Origin: Pseudoselenomonas ruminantium | Lineage (GTDB): Bacteria > Bacillota > Negativicutes > Selenomonadales > Selenomonadaceae | Reading direction: 5' to 3' | Assembly: GCF_900104055.1 (NCBI RefSeq) | Contig: NZ_FNJQ01000028.1 | Span: forward strand, 1 to 46,733 | Length of the DNA: 46,733 bases | Part shown: in pieces, positions 1 through 9,353 of the stretch | Numbering within the stretch: position 1 is the first letter of the stretch | How the letters are laid out: the number at the start of each line of letters is the position of its first letter | Notes under the pieces: generated by a model | The model's input: only the letters and a program-made list of their open reading frames with translations | Database searches by the model: none | Told to the model about the DNA's origin: nothing | Program-made: the position numbers and the translations under genes

Positions 1-3000
1 GTGCCCACCATGTGCCTTTGCGCTTTTGGTTGAGTTTTTCGGCTCTGTCGGTCAGGCGGCCTGTTTCATCATAGAGGTATTTTATCAGCTGGGTTTCTTC
101 TGCATTGACCTTGCGCTCCTCACTGGTTCGTTTTCCTATGCTGTTGTAGGTGTATTTGACCTCTGCGCCTAAATTGTCTGTAACCCGGATAAGCCTATTC
201 TGCTTATCATAGGTGTTGCAGATTGTGCGTGTCAGACCGCTGGCACTGGTTTCGCTTTGCAGGGTAAGCCATGTTTTTTCTTCGGTGATATTGTTATGAA
301 CATCATACGTCCAGCACCGCAGGCTGTACTGGATCGCACCATCTTTTTCGGAAACGGCCTTACGCTCCTCCAGCTTGTTGCCCACCAAGTCATAGCGATA
401 GGTGGTGGCATAGACCATGCCCTCACGGCTGGCTTCAAGCTGGCCTGCATCCTGATGATAGATACAGCGGCCTTTGGCATCATAGCGGGAGACTTCCAGC
501 AGGTCGCCAGCTTCATTTGTCACGGAAGTACGGCGATTGCCTGCGTCATAAGTGTAGGTCGTTCCTGCGCCATCATCGGTTGACGGATCATAATGGTTCG
601 GCGTTACCTTCTTGATGAGATTCCCCTCTGCATCATAGAAAGAGCGCTCCACGCCGCCGTCCGGGTAATGGGTACGAATTTTGCGGCCATCAGCATCGTA
701 ATCATAAGAAATGCCCTCACCGGTTTCTGCCTCTGGGTGAATTTCTTTGGTTAGGCGGCTTTCGCCGTCGTATTCCTTTGCATAAACTATGCCCAATGGG
801 CTTTCCGTGTGGATGGGATTGTCCATGCCGTCATAGGCATAACGCCAGTAACGAGACTGCTCCTCGCTGGCATTTTCCTTAGGGCTGCATTCCCGGCGCA
901 GATTGCCCATCAGATCAAATTCTGCCGTATAAGAGTTCCCCAACGCATCGGTATCGCTGACGATATGGTCAAGGCTGTCATAGCCGAAACTGCGCTCACC
1001 GAATTCGCTAGCAATTATGCTCAAACGATTTGCGTCATCATACTCATAGCGGAATTCATCCCCACAGGGAGTGCGCATAGCACAGGGAACAGGGGAATCC
1101 TCCTTATACCAGTAGCGCGTTTCCTGACCATTTACGGTCTTACGAAGCATACGCCCCTGATAATCGTATTCGTAGGCTTCCACCTGCCACTTGCCTTCGG
1201 ACTGTTTCGTTTTCTTTTCCCTGAGCCAGCCTTCCTTGGTGTAATTATAGCATATCTCACCGCCAAGATTGTCCTGTGTACGAATGCGTTGTCCCTGTTT
1301 ATCATAGGTATGAGTGGTGATTAAGCCATCCGGTTTTATTTCCTGCAAAAGTTGGCCTTGGGCGTTGAATTCCCAACGCGTCTCACGCCCTAGGCGGTCT
1401 TTTTGATAGACCTGATTTTCCCATTTATCATAGCCACGTTCTTCCACTGTACCATCGGGATAGGTGATAGAATCCACAAGCTTCTGCCGGGTATAATGCA
1501 CGGTCATTCGCTGGCCGGTATGTATTTCTGTGTAGATATTGATTCGATTCTGCGGATCATAAAACAGAAGATATTCTCCACCATTAATCATATCCTGCCG
1601 AATAATACGACAATCTCGATCATAGGTATTCTTTACATATGTCTTCCCATTAAGATCCCGGACAGACAGAATCAGTCCATTTTCATCATAGGTGTATTGG
1701 AAATTCCCTCCGTTCGGATATGTAACCTTGGTCAGCAAATCGCCATCATATGTATAACGCAGCACACGACCAAGCGGATCTGTGATGGAGCTGATCTTAT
1801 CGTTATCGTAGGTAAAACGAATCTCCTGACCGCAGGAAAGGGTGATATGCTGGATAAACTTCCCCTGATAGGTAAGTTTTACTGGCCGCTGGTTATTCTG
1901 CTGAATGGAAATCAGCTTGCCCTCCGAATCAAAGGTATAGCATTTTCGTTCAGCAGGAAGTATAATCTGGTAGCCCGTTTTATCCTCACGGAGCTTCAAA
2001 GCTTCACTGCCGCCACGCTGGTTTTGCCATGTGCCATCTTCCTGTAGCTGGAATTTTTCCAGATGCAGGTCAGGCATCAGAAGCGTAATCCGGTTATTAT
2101 CGCGGGAAAGGCACATCCCTACATTTATCAGCCAGCGGCGGCCAAGGTGCTGGTCTTTATTTTCATAGAGGGATTCATAACAGCGGGTAAGGACAAAGTA
2201 TTCACCTAAATCTTTAAACGCCAAATCTGTTATATCAAGAATAAAACTCCCCGTTACTAAGTCTACAGGATCTGCAACCTTATCTTTAAATTTTCCCCAT
2301 CCTCCTTTGACCATTTCTTTCATACGTTGCGTACCATTTTTAACCGTTTGAATAGCTTTTTCTGTTCTTCCTGCAAGCTTTTCTCCTATTCTGGAAATAT
2401 CATCAATATGTGGCACCGCCTCTTTGGCTGCTTTAAGCACATCATCAGCAGCCCGGCTCACACGTTTTCCCGCTTTAAGTGCTACCTCTGCAGCTCCTGT
2501 CATTACATGTTCGATACTTTTGACAATGCCTTTAATCTTCTTGTCGATTTTAGCCATTACTTCAGCGGCTTTAATCAGTCCCTCACCGGCTTTGACTGCA
2601 ACTTTTCCCACCTTTCCTAATTTCTCAGCAGCCTTTAGCCCCTTTGCACCAGTCTTCAATCCTTTTGCTACATTCCCCGGTCCGGGAATCGCGCAGAAAA
2701 CATCCAAAGCGGCCATTCCCCAGTCGCCATTTTTGGCATCCTGATAGGCATCATAAAGACTCATGACATTCCCAACCACCGGAATCATTTCCGCTCCAGC
2801 CCAAAGCAATTCCTTGCCTACATCCACAGCAAGCTGTTCTGCTTCTTCTGCATCCATATGGTCAACAGCAATTTCATGCGTTCCTTTGATATAGCCGCTT
2901 TCTTCAAAAACCGGCGTTTCAATCTGTATATTGCCTTCCTTACTGATATCAATAGAACTTGCTCCCACCACCAGCGTCAGACCGTCTTTGCCTGTTGCCT

Positions 3001-4555
3001 GTATAAAACCGCTGGCAGGAGTTTCGCCTGCCGCTGGTTTTGCTTCTGCTTGTGCATGGGTTGTGCCGGTAGCTGCATCACAGACTTTCGCCTGTTCGGA
3101 GGCAACCACGGGCTCTGCGGGGGCACTACCGGATTTCAACTCGCCAACATCGGAACCAATTTCTGCATCACTGCCCATATCAACGGGAATATTGGCTCCA
3201 CCATGTGCGGTATAATCGGACATTCCCTTTTCATAGTCAGCAGCAGGCTGTCCATGCTGTTCCGGTGTTTTGCTTTGCGCCGCCTGTATTTCTATGTCCT
3301 TATCGGCTTCAAAGATAATATCCTGCGTGGAATGAATGCTGATTCCTGCATCATCGCTCATGCTGATAATGGAACTATTGCACCCCTGCCGTCCTGCCAG
3401 CAATATCACACTTCCCGGCTGAAACTGCAACAGATTATTGGTACTGGTCAGGGAGCGATTCTCCGGCGTATCATAGTCGCTGTTACCATCCGTAGATGCG
3501 CGGTGGCTGCCCTGCGCCATCTTCTTGCCGTTTTCTTCCTGATAGACAAACACCTTGTCTCCTACATCCGGCATGGAGTACATATAGTTGTTGACAATAT
3601 TCTCATAGGGAATCCAGCAGGCTTCTCTTTCATCCTGACTCTTATCCACATCAAAATGCACTTTGACATTGGTGCCATCCACGGCAAGAATTTTTCCACC
3701 CAGATATTTACCACGATTCCTATCCTGCAATTCTGCCAATGCAGATACCCGGCAACCTTCTTTATTGACCAGCTCCAAATGGTTTACCAGCAATCCGTCA
3801 CGAGATTCAATATGGCTGCTCATAATAATCTGGTCGCGTTCGCCATTTTTTATCCCATAGCCCACGCCCAGAGAAATGTCTGGCGAATCGATAACCGTAT
3901 TCGTATATTCACAGGGCAAGGCCCGGTGTACGGTATTATTTTCCTGTGCCAGCAGGCATTTTTCCAGCTGAACCTGCTGCCCCAGAACAATATCTTCGGC
4001 AGCAATTTTCCTCTGCCGAAAGGGAATATAGCCTAAACTAAGACGGATTCCCTTGCTTTTGGCATCAGCAAAGGTATAACGCCCGGTGCTCTCTGCCAAA
4101 CGGCATAGAAATTCCCAATCCGTCTGTTCTTCCTGATAGACCAGACGGGAAACTGTTTCATCCTGCTGAACTAATACTTCTGCCTGATAGGGCTGCGCAA
4201 TACTGTTCGCCATATCTGCTAAAGTCTTGCTTTCTGACTGGAAAGTTCGTGATTTTTTCCCAATATCCAATAAATAAGATTGCGAATACAATACCATCTG
4301 CAAGCGTTTTTCTTCTGCCTGACTGGTCAGCTGGCAGCTGACAACTACACCATTAAAAATTACTTTATCGTCAGTAGATACCATGATACACTGCTGTTCC
4401 AGCCGCAATATATCCTGTTCCGAAAATGACTTATCAACGCTGAGAAGCAGTACGCATTTCCCGTGATTTCCTGCTTTCTCAATAATTTCCAGTTCTTCAA
4501 TCTTCCGATATGCAATGCCCGAAAGCCTAACCCGCCCTAGCGGAGTCTGCTCCAT
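1..4555 (-). CDS. VgrG-RHS fusion spike/effector, 3' end outside window
   Basis: The frame is open from the ATG at 4555 to the left edge (1518 codons), so the C-terminal toxin tip is not visible. AAGAAGG lies a few bases upstream of the ATG. Residues 1 to about 480 read as a VgrG/phage-gpD-type spike (DWEFLCRLAESTGRY; an OB-like KVHFDVD segment; a C-terminal beta-repeat part). Residues about 485-570 are low complexity. Residues about 570-760 are helical and Ala/Lys/Gly-rich with a PVVGNVMSLYDAY pre-toxin-type segment. From about 762 the protein turns into RHS (DPVDLVTGSFILD, then many YD repeats such as RYTYDGD and TYDKQGQ). In known systems RHS shells enclose a cleaved C-terminal toxin and sit on a VgrG or PAAR. 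Here spike and RHS are one chain. It is the last visible gene of the injection locus, 32 bp after an immunity gene. Function by homology; the effector activity is unknown. Confidence 0.9.
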   Translation of the reverse strand, partial: MEQTPLGRVRLSGIAYRKIEELEIIEKAGNHGKCVLLLSVDKSFSEQDILRLEQQCIMVSTDDKVIFNGVVVSCQLTSQAEEKRLQMVLYSQSYLLDIGKKSRTFQSESKTLADMANSIAQPYQAEVLVQQDETVSRLVYQEEQTDWEFLCRLAESTGRYTFADAKSKGIRLSLGYIPFRQRKIAAEDIVLGQQVQLEKCLLAQENNTVHRALPCEYTNTVIDSPDISLGVGYGIKNGERDQIIMSSHIESRDGLLVNHLELVNKEGCRVSALAELQDRNRGKYLGGKILAVDGTNVKVHFDVDKSQDEREACWIPYENIVNNYMYSMPDVGDKVFVYQEENGKKMAQGSHRASTDGNSDYDTPENRSLTSTNNLLQFQPGSVILLAGRQGCNSSIISMSDDAGISIHSTQDIIFEADKDIEIQAAQSKTPEQHGQPAADYEKGMSDYTAHGGANIPVDMGSDAEIGSDVGELKSGSAPAEPVVASEQAKVCDAATGTTHAQAEAKPAAGETPASGFIQATGKDGLTLVVGASSIDISKEGNIQIETPVFEESGYIKGTHEIAVDHMDAEEAEQLAVDVGKELLWAGAEMIPVVGNVMSLYDAYQDAKNGDWGMAALDVFCAIPGPGNVAKGLKTGAKGLKAAEKLGKVGKVAVKAGEGLIKAAEVMAKIDKKIKGIVKSIEHVMTGAAEVALKAGKRVSRAADDVLKAAKEAVPHIDDISRIGEKLAGRTEKAIQTVKNGTQRMKEMVKGGWGKFKDKVADPVDLVTGSFILDITDLAFKDLGEYFVLTRCYESLYENKDQHLGRRWLINVGMCLSRDNNRITLLMPDLHLEKFQLQEDGTWQNQRGGSEALKLREDKTGYQIILPAERKCYTFDSEGKLISIQQNNQRPVKLTYQGKFIQHITLSCGQEIRFTYDNDKISSITDPLGRVLRYTYDGDLLTKVTYPNGGNFQYTYDENGLILSVRDLNGKTYVKNTYDRDCRIIRQDMINGGEYLLFYDPQNRINIYTEIHTGQRMTVHYTRQKLVDSITYPDGTVEERGYDKWENQVYQKDRLGRETRWEFNAQGQLLQEIKPDGLITTHTYDKQGQRIRTQDNLGGEICYNYTKEGWLREKKTKQSEGKWQVEAYEYDYQGRMLRKTVNGQETRYWYKEDSPVPCAMRTPCGDEFRYEYDDANRLSIIASEFGERSFGYDSLDHIVSDTDALGNSYTAEFDLMGNLRRECSPKENASEEQSRYWRYAYDGMDNPIHTESPLGIVYAKEYDGESRLTKEIHPEAETGEGISYDYDADGRKIRTHYPDGGVERSFYDAEGNLIKKVTPNHYDPSTDDGAGTTYTYDAGNRRTSVTNEAGDLLEVSRYDAKGRCIYHQDAGQLEASREGMVYATTYRYDLVGNKLEERKAVSEKDGAIQYSLRCWTYDVHNNITEEKTWLTLQSETSASGLTRTICNTYDKQNRLIRVTDNLGAEVKYTYNSIGKRTSEERKVNAEETQLIKYLYDETGRLTDRAEKLNQKRKGTWWA

Positions 4556-4587
4556 AGAATACCTTCTTTCTTAATTGACAGCAGGAA

Positions 4588-5073
4588 TTATTCATAATAT
4601 ATTACTGGCTTCTTTTCTATAAACAAGCCATTCTGTCGTATTATTTTTAAATATTTTATGATTGACCGAATAGAATATCCCTTTATAAACACAATATACA
4701 TATAGTAATCATATCCAAAATGCACCTCAACATTTTCGTTTATTAACTTACACCATACTTTTTCTCTGAGAATTGCTCTTACTAATTCTTCTATCTTATC
4801 TCTGGTAATTTCATCATCATCTTGCCATCTATCTATGTTTTTGTCGATCGGCTCCAGCCCCTCTATATGCAAGATTAACGAAGGATATATTTCATATAAA
4901 TTCTTTATCACATTTAAATACCCATTCTCCACGGCTAGATACTGCTCTTCAGTAAATACCTCTCCTTCAAAGCATTTACCTATGTCATAATAGGATATCC
5001 ATTCACTTTTTTTATAAGCTCCATTTTTATCTCTAAAAATCGGATTATACTTTGATACTCTTATACTAATCAC
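4588..5073 (-). CDS. Probable immunity protein for the adjacent Ntox21-type effector
   Basis: This 161-residue protein is rich in Tyr, Ile and Lys, has no signal peptide and no TM segment. It starts at GTG one base after the stop of the PAAR-toxin gene, with its AGGAG inside the end of that gene, so the two are translationally coupled. A small acidic/aromatic cytosolic protein directly behind a toxin gene is the standard place for a cognate immunity protein, and the toxin's predicted nuclease activity would call for a cytosolic inhibitor. I recognise no catalytic motif. The immunity role is inferred from position and general character (start MISIRVSKYNPIFRD, end PVIYYE). The gene is AT-rich relative to the core, as usual for exchangeable cargo. 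Confidence 0.65.
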   Translation of the reverse strand: MISIRVSKYNPIFRDKNGAYKKSEWISYYDIGKCFEGEVFTEEQYLAVENGYLNVIKNLYEIYPSLILHIEGLEPIDKNIDRWQDDDEITRDKIEELVRAILREKVWCKLINENVEVHFGYDYYMYIVFIKGYSIRSIIKYLKIIRQNGLFIEKKPVIYYE

Positions 5074-5074
5074 A

Positions 5075-5773
5075 CTAATCTCCTATCCTATTCAAATGCT
5101 TGTCATATGTTCCTTTTCGTGAAGTCCTATTTTTCAAAGCATCTACGGATTTTGCCATTTTCCAAAATCCACCATTATGCCTATTAACATCTGGTGTTAT
5201 AAAATTATGTCCCTTTTTATAAATAGGCTGACCATGCGAGCGTTCACCAATTCGTTCATACCCTAATTCCTTTGCTGCTTTATCATAATCTTTTGATGAG
5301 CCACTGCGTTTGTCATTCAATGCGCCCTTTTTCATTGAATTTTCATTTACACTATTAGATGGTTGTTTTAATGATTGGCTATCTTCATCCATACCTTCAT
5401 CAGAATATGCTTCCTGCTCTTTCATTTTCGCCTGCACATCAGCCGGCGGACCACAGAAGGTAATCACACCACCATGCATGCACATCAATTCACTTTGTTC
5501 GGTCAAGGCTGGTGCACCCTCAATCAGGTGTTTATTGGCAGTTTTGAGCCATACTTTCGGTGTTTTTGGCTTACAAACGCCGATTCGTTGGCAGAAACGA
5601 TATCCATGTATATTCCTCTCCGGACCTTCATATTTATGGTCATTTGCATTAAGCAGCGGCTGCCCTGTTGTCATAGCAGTCACGCCATGATCAACGGGCA
5701 GATTGATATATTCCTCGCGGGAACCAAAGGAACATTGGGTAAAGTGGTAGCATGTCATATATTCATCAGCCAT
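5075..5773 (-). CDS. PAAR-like (DUF4280) effector with C-terminal Ntox21-type toxin domain
   Basis: This 232-residue protein has two parts. Residues 1 to about 112 match the DUF4280 PAAR-like fold (CSFGS near the start, LLNANDHKY, GYRFC, C-K-P segment, EGAPALTEQSELMC, GGVITFCGPP), a tip domain that caps VgrG. Residues about 113-160 are a polar linker. Residues about 163-232 match the polymorphic toxin family Ntox21 (YERIGERSHGQPIYKK, FITPDVNRHNGG, WKMA, ending RKGTYDKHLNRIGD). Family knowledge suggests a ribonuclease-type BECR fold; activity is not shown here. The product is probably loaded on the spike and delivered to rivals. The ATG was chosen because the N terminus MADEYM parallels MGAKEYM of the second PAAR-like gene in the window. 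Its downstream neighbour is the likely immunity gene. Confidence 0.85.
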   Translation of the reverse strand: MADEYMTCYHFTQCSFGSREEYINLPVDHGVTAMTTGQPLLNANDHKYEGPERNIHGYRFCQRIGVCKPKTPKVWLKTANKHLIEGAPALTEQSELMCMHGGVITFCGPPADVQAKMKEQEAYSDEGMDEDSQSLKQPSNSVNENSMKKGALNDKRSGSSKDYDKAAKELGYERIGERSHGQPIYKKGHNFITPDVNRHNGGFWKMAKSVDALKNRTSRKGTYDKHLNRIGD

Positions 5774-5777
5774 TTCA

Positions 5778-6311
5778 TCACCTGATTTCTACAGAAGTAA
5801 TCTGAACACCAGTCTGCCCCTTCCATAGCATTGCTTCTACGGCTGTAAGCGAGGCAAACCAAAGCTGACCTCCAGCCAGCGTGATATGCAGGAAATTTTT
5901 CTCTGCAAGTTTTTCTCTGCGCAGAACAGGCTCTACTGCCCGACCTAGTTCTATCTTCGTTTGGTCATGCAAAGCATCTTCCTCCGAAGGCAGAAACGGA
6001 ACCCAGTAAAGTGGCATCGGAGCATTTTCCCGATTATTTGCTTCAAAAAACTGTACAGCCTTACCTAAAATATCCGGTTGCAGTTCCTGCCAGATTTTAT
6101 ACATGCTATCTTCAACCATAAAAGTCGGGTCAAATAAAAAATCTGGCTGATATAGCGGCTCCTTCATCTCATAATGGGTAACTGCATCTTCCATCTGTAT
6201 AAAATGTTTTCCGCTCATAATGGCCGGATATTTACTTTGTTCCAGCTCCGTTGCCTGTATCACATGATGTAATGTTTTATCCTGTCCCAGTAAATACCAA
6301 GGCTCAATCAT
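5778..6311 (-). CDS. Uncharacterised 177-aa protein, spike-associated
   Basis: I do not recognise this protein with certainty. It has no signal peptide or TM segment. It is a mixed alpha/beta cytosolic-type protein with YWVPFLP and a C-terminal ITLAGGQLWFASLTAVEAML segment. The general look is close to the Imm11/DUF1629 type found beside polymorphic toxins, but I cannot confirm this. It starts inside the end of the pentapeptide gene (8-base overlap) and ends 4 bp before the PAAR-Ntox21 gene. A role as accessory or adaptor for loading that effector, or a second immunity protein, would fit. This is inference from context. Confidence 0.5.
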   Translation of the reverse strand: MIEPWYLLGQDKTLHHVIQATELEQSKYPAIMSGKHFIQMEDAVTHYEMKEPLYQPDFLFDPTFMVEDSMYKIWQELQPDILGKAVQFFEANNRENAPMPLYWVPFLPSEEDALHDQTKIELGRAVEPVLRREKLAEKNFLHITLAGGQLWFASLTAVEAMLWKGQTGVQITSVEIR

Positions 6312-7374
6312 CGTTCACTGCCTCCTGTCCCATATGCTGAAAATCCGATGATTCCACCTGACAGCAATAGAGCGTTACATAGTCCTCTATGTCATCGCTC
6401 AAACGGGCATGACTAAGGTCACAATGGTCAAAAATACAATTCTCCCAGTGACAATCCTGCCAGCCTACACCTTTGTATATTTTTGTATCCGGCAGTTTGT
6501 CTGACTCAGGATTGCCATCACAGGATTGAAAATTACAGCCAACAAATTTACAGTCCGTAAATCTGGCACCGGCCAAACAGCAATCCGTAAAATCCACCTG
6601 ATAAAACCGGCATTTCACAAAGATTGCATCCGCAAAGTTCACATCCTGCAACTGGATTGCTTCCCACTTACAGTCCCAAAAACGTGCCTCTGTCACATCC
6701 TCATGACAAATCGGCTTTGCCCGATAAACCGCCCGATAAAAATCCGTTGCTATCAGACTTTTGCCACCATGCAGATAGATATCCTGCGAAGGATTTATGG
6801 TATATATCGGTTCCTGCCAGCCACGATACTGCCCTACCATCATCTGAAACTGCGCTGACAGTCTTAAATCATGAAAGCCTCCACGCAGTACAAGGTCACC
6901 AGCCCAATAATGCCAATGACGCGAAAGAAGATACAGGACTTTTTCCATAGTTTGCGGAAAGAGACTGCAAATTGCCGCTGCTGAATAATAACGGGAAATC
7001 CAGTTGTTCTTTGCCAAGGCTTTTTCTGTAAAAGGTTTCCAAATAGCAAGCATGTCACTGGTATCCAGCCAGCTCATCAGCCAAGGCTCCTGCTGCTGCT
7101 CATCATAGAGTTCCACTTGAAATACTGGCTTATCCTGATAAAGAGAAACATATAGGAAAGAACATTGCAGATAGCGGCAATTCACGCACTGGCCTTCCTC
7201 TTTCAGCTTTGTCTGCGCCTGCGCTGCCTTGTGCAGAATATCTTCCATGGCCGCCAGCCATTTAATTTTTGACTCCTCCTCATTCACGCCCAGCCAATGA
7301 TTAAAGTCCTGTAATAATTTAACTTCTGCGGCTGCATAATATTCTTTTTCATACTCATCAAGAGAAGAAAACAC
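6304..7374 (-). CDS. Pentapeptide-repeat protein, probable spike/effector adaptor
   Basis: The N-terminal two thirds (to about residue 225) is a globular domain I do not recognise, with a cysteine-bearing segment (CVNCRYLQCSFLYVSLY). The rest is a right-handed pentapeptide-repeat helix: cysteine/aspartate/phenylalanine-rich five-residue steps such as FVKCRFYQVDF, ARFTDCKFVGCNF and WENCIFDHCDLSHARL. In proteobacterial T6SS, pentapeptide repeats accompany DUF2169 adaptors that place PAAR effectors on VgrG. The position directly after vgrG and before a PAAR toxin suggests the same job. The open frame extends to a GTG at 7392, but AAAGGAG precedes a GTG at 7374 by 8 bases, so the shorter start (about 356 aa) is preferred. 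Confidence 0.75.
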   Translation of the reverse strand: MFSSLDEYEKEYYAAAEVKLLQDFNHWLGVNEEESKIKWLAAMEDILHKAAQAQTKLKEEGQCVNCRYLQCSFLYVSLYQDKPVFQVELYDEQQQEPWLMSWLDTSDMLAIWKPFTEKALAKNNWISRYYSAAAICSLFPQTMEKVLYLLSRHWHYWAGDLVLRGGFHDLRLSAQFQMMVGQYRGWQEPIYTINPSQDIYLHGGKSLIATDFYRAVYRAKPICHEDVTEARFWDCKWEAIQLQDVNFADAIFVKCRFYQVDFTDCCLAGARFTDCKFVGCNFQSCDGNPESDKLPDTKIYKGVGWQDCHWENCIFDHCDLSHARLSDDIEDYVTLYCCQVESSDFQHMGQEAVNDD

Positions 7375-7395
7375 TTGTCCTGCTCCTTTCACGCA

Positions 7396-8790
7396 TCAGG
7401 TAATGACTACATTTTTGGCCCCTAATACAATCTGATCGGTCTTCATCGCAATCTTGGAATCCCCAGTCTGCAACGTAAGCCCTTCCTTCGCCAGCATGGT
7501 CAGTTTCTTCTCCGCCGACAGTGTGACATTGGCATCAGAGGACACATGAATATCTTTGGACGATACGATCTTGATACCGTCGCCCTGTGTCAGGTCGATA
7601 AAGATGCTCTGGTGCTGGCACATGATGTAGATGCCCTCATCGGTCAGCAGTATCTCCTTGCCGCCGGGGGCTTTGAAGCTTTTATTTCTCGTGCTCTCCG
7701 GGGGGGATGAGTTGATGGAGCTGGCGGCAAAGCCGTCCGTTTCATTCTTCGAAGGGAACATGATGCGCACATAGTCATCTTTTTCCGGCATGACATACCA
7801 GCCGCTGCCGTCACTGCTGGAATACGCCGTAGAATAGGGGAACCACCAGTCGCCGCTACTGTCGTATTCCGAATCGATTTCAAAGAGATGCGCCTGAATC
7901 TGATCCCTTTTTACGGCCTTGACCTGCGCTTTCAACACTCGGCCTGCGCAGTTGGTATTCTTTTGCAGCGGCGCTACGAAGCCTTTTTCCCCAGTCAGTG
8001 CATAGGTCATCTGCATCAGGCCGTCCACCAGTTTGGCTTCCACTTTGCGAACAACATATTCTTCGCCATTCAATTTGACTTTGTCGCCAATCTGGGCATA
8101 GTCATAGGACTGCACGGAAATATCGGCAAAGTCCTGCCGCATCGCCTCGTTCCCTTCTGCCAGATAGTTTTGGCTGACACGCTGGAAATTCTTTTCCGAG
8201 CGACCATAGCTGATGGCTGCCGCTGTAAGTTCCAAAGTTCTGCGTGCGTCCGGGACGCCGAAGTAAATCAAGGGTTTGGTTGCGGTGATATCGGAAATCA
8301 CGGGTACATTGAAGCGGGAGGCCATACGCTTGGTGAATTCCCAATTGGTTTCATCCATCTGCAAGATCAGCCCGCCAATCGCCTGGTCACTGCCCGTCAC
8401 CTGCAGGGTTCCGCTATCGCCATAGGCCTGCTGCAAAATATCGCCATAGCTTTTGCCCGTGTTCTGGTAACTGCAGGAACATTTACGGATATCCAGCAGA
8501 TAACTGGCATCTTTGGCCTCGATAATCAGGCGGCTGTAGTCAGCCTGCTGCTGAATCTGCATGCTGGTCACATAGCCGGAAAAATAAGTCACAGCCTGTC
8601 CGCCGCTTGTGCCAATCACGATATCCTGCATGGTATCAGCCCGCTGGATATATTCCTGCGCACGAGCGGTCGGAAGTTCTCCCACCACATGGGCGGCAGC
8701 ATGTTCATTCGGCTCCTGCTGAATCTCAACCTCCAGTATCTTCTGGAAGTCAATTCCTTTGATTTCAATATTATTATGCTGGGTACTCAC
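7396..8790 (-). CDS. vgrG: VgrG-like spike protein
   Basis: The 464-residue protein has the VgrG layout. Residues 1 to about 270 resemble the gp27/phage late control D part (DYSRLIIEAKDASYLLD; TNWEFTKRMASRFNVP; KVKLNGEEYVVRKVEAKL). An OB-fold part follows (RVLKAQVKAVK..., WWFPYSTAYSSSDGSGWYVMPEKDDYVRI, gp5-like). The C terminus is a beta-helix of repeating strands (EILLTDEGIYIMC, DIHVSSDANVTLSAEKKLTMLAKEGLTL). No toxin extension is present. It forms the trimeric needle tip on which PAAR-like proteins sit. It begins with GTG in a GTGA overlap with the stop of the DcrB/EagR-like gene, so the two are translationally coupled. This is the plain spike; a second VgrG is fused to RHS at 1-4555. Confidence 0.9.
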   Translation of the reverse strand: MSTQHNNIEIKGIDFQKILEVEIQQEPNEHAAAHVVGELPTARAQEYIQRADTMQDIVIGTSGGQAVTYFSGYVTSMQIQQQADYSRLIIEAKDASYLLDIRKCSCSYQNTGKSYGDILQQAYGDSGTLQVTGSDQAIGGLILQMDETNWEFTKRMASRFNVPVISDITATKPLIYFGVPDARRTLELTAAAISYGRSEKNFQRVSQNYLAEGNEAMRQDFADISVQSYDYAQIGDKVKLNGEEYVVRKVEAKLVDGLMQMTYALTGEKGFVAPLQKNTNCAGRVLKAQVKAVKRDQIQAHLFEIDSEYDSSGDWWFPYSTAYSSSDGSGWYVMPEKDDYVRIMFPSKNETDGFAASSINSSPPESTRNKSFKAPGGKEILLTDEGIYIMCQHQSIFIDLTQGDGIKIVSSKDIHVSSDANVTLSAEKKLTMLAKEGLTLQTGDSKIAMKTDQIVLGAKNVVIT

Positions 8791-9341
8791 TTGACCGCCC
8801 CTTCTTCCTTCTTCGTCAGGTCACAGTAAGAAGCCATGATTTCTTCGGCCAGCGGCACCATCCATTCGCTGTCTGCCAGCGAGAAATGCAAGCTCCCTAC
8901 CAGCATCCGGTTCTCCAGCGAACCCAAAAACATGATCTGATAGACCTTCTCCAGCAGGGTTTCATGGACATATTCCAGCACGCCCAAAGGCGCATTCTGG
9001 GCCTGCATGATTTTGGCGGATAGCAGCTGGGCATTATGGGCACTGTAGGGGAATACCTTCTTCATGATATTCATGGCAAAATCCAGCTGATTTTCTGTTA
9101 TTTTTGTCTCGGCCTGCTTGAGTCCCAGAACGAAACAGCCCTGCTCGTTGCTGTAAAGACACCCCGGCGTATCGCTTACCGCATAGATTTTTCGCCGGGT
9201 GGCTTCATCCAGCAGCGCAAAATCCTCGGGTATCACGATAGATACTTTCCCCTCCAGCAGTTCCTGCCGGGTAAAGACCGTCCTTTTGTCATGCAGCATA
9301 ACAAAGGGATCATATATGGATTGCTTTTTTTCTTCACTCAT
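8787..9341 (-). CDS. DcrB/EagR-like effector-loading chaperone (putative)
   Basis: This protein of about 184 residues has no signal peptide. The pattern fits the DcrB/DUF1795 fold used by EagR chaperones of T6SS: an early strand ending in a Pro-rich loop (GKVSIVIPEDFALLDEA), a central strand (GCFVLGLKQ), a helix (NQLDFAMNIMKKVFP), then paired strands (VLEYVHETLLEKVYQIMFLG, MLVGSLHFSLADSEW) and a final helix. EagR proteins shield hydrophobic segments of RHS/PAAR effectors and bring them to VgrG. The gene sits immediately before vgrG and overlaps it by 4 bp. A 3' fragment of a homologue lies before the other PAAR toxin at 15994-16233, which supports a link to effector loading. ATG at 9341 is preferred (AGGAG 9 bp upstream). 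Family assignment is from pattern only. Confidence 0.6.
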   Translation of the reverse strand: MSEEKKQSIYDPFVMLHDKRTVFTRQELLEGKVSIVIPEDFALLDEATRRKIYAVSDTPGCLYSNEQGCFVLGLKQAETKITENQLDFAMNIMKKVFPYSAHNAQLLSAKIMQAQNAPLGVLEYVHETLLEKVYQIMFLGSLENRMLVGSLHFSLADSEWMVPLAEEIMASYCDLTKKEEGAVK

Positions 9342-9353
9342 CGTCAAAATCTC

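Noticed and set aside
2327..4036. Several plus-strand frames of 65-392 codons
   Set aside because: All lie opposite the continuous VgrG-RHS frame and have no features of their own.
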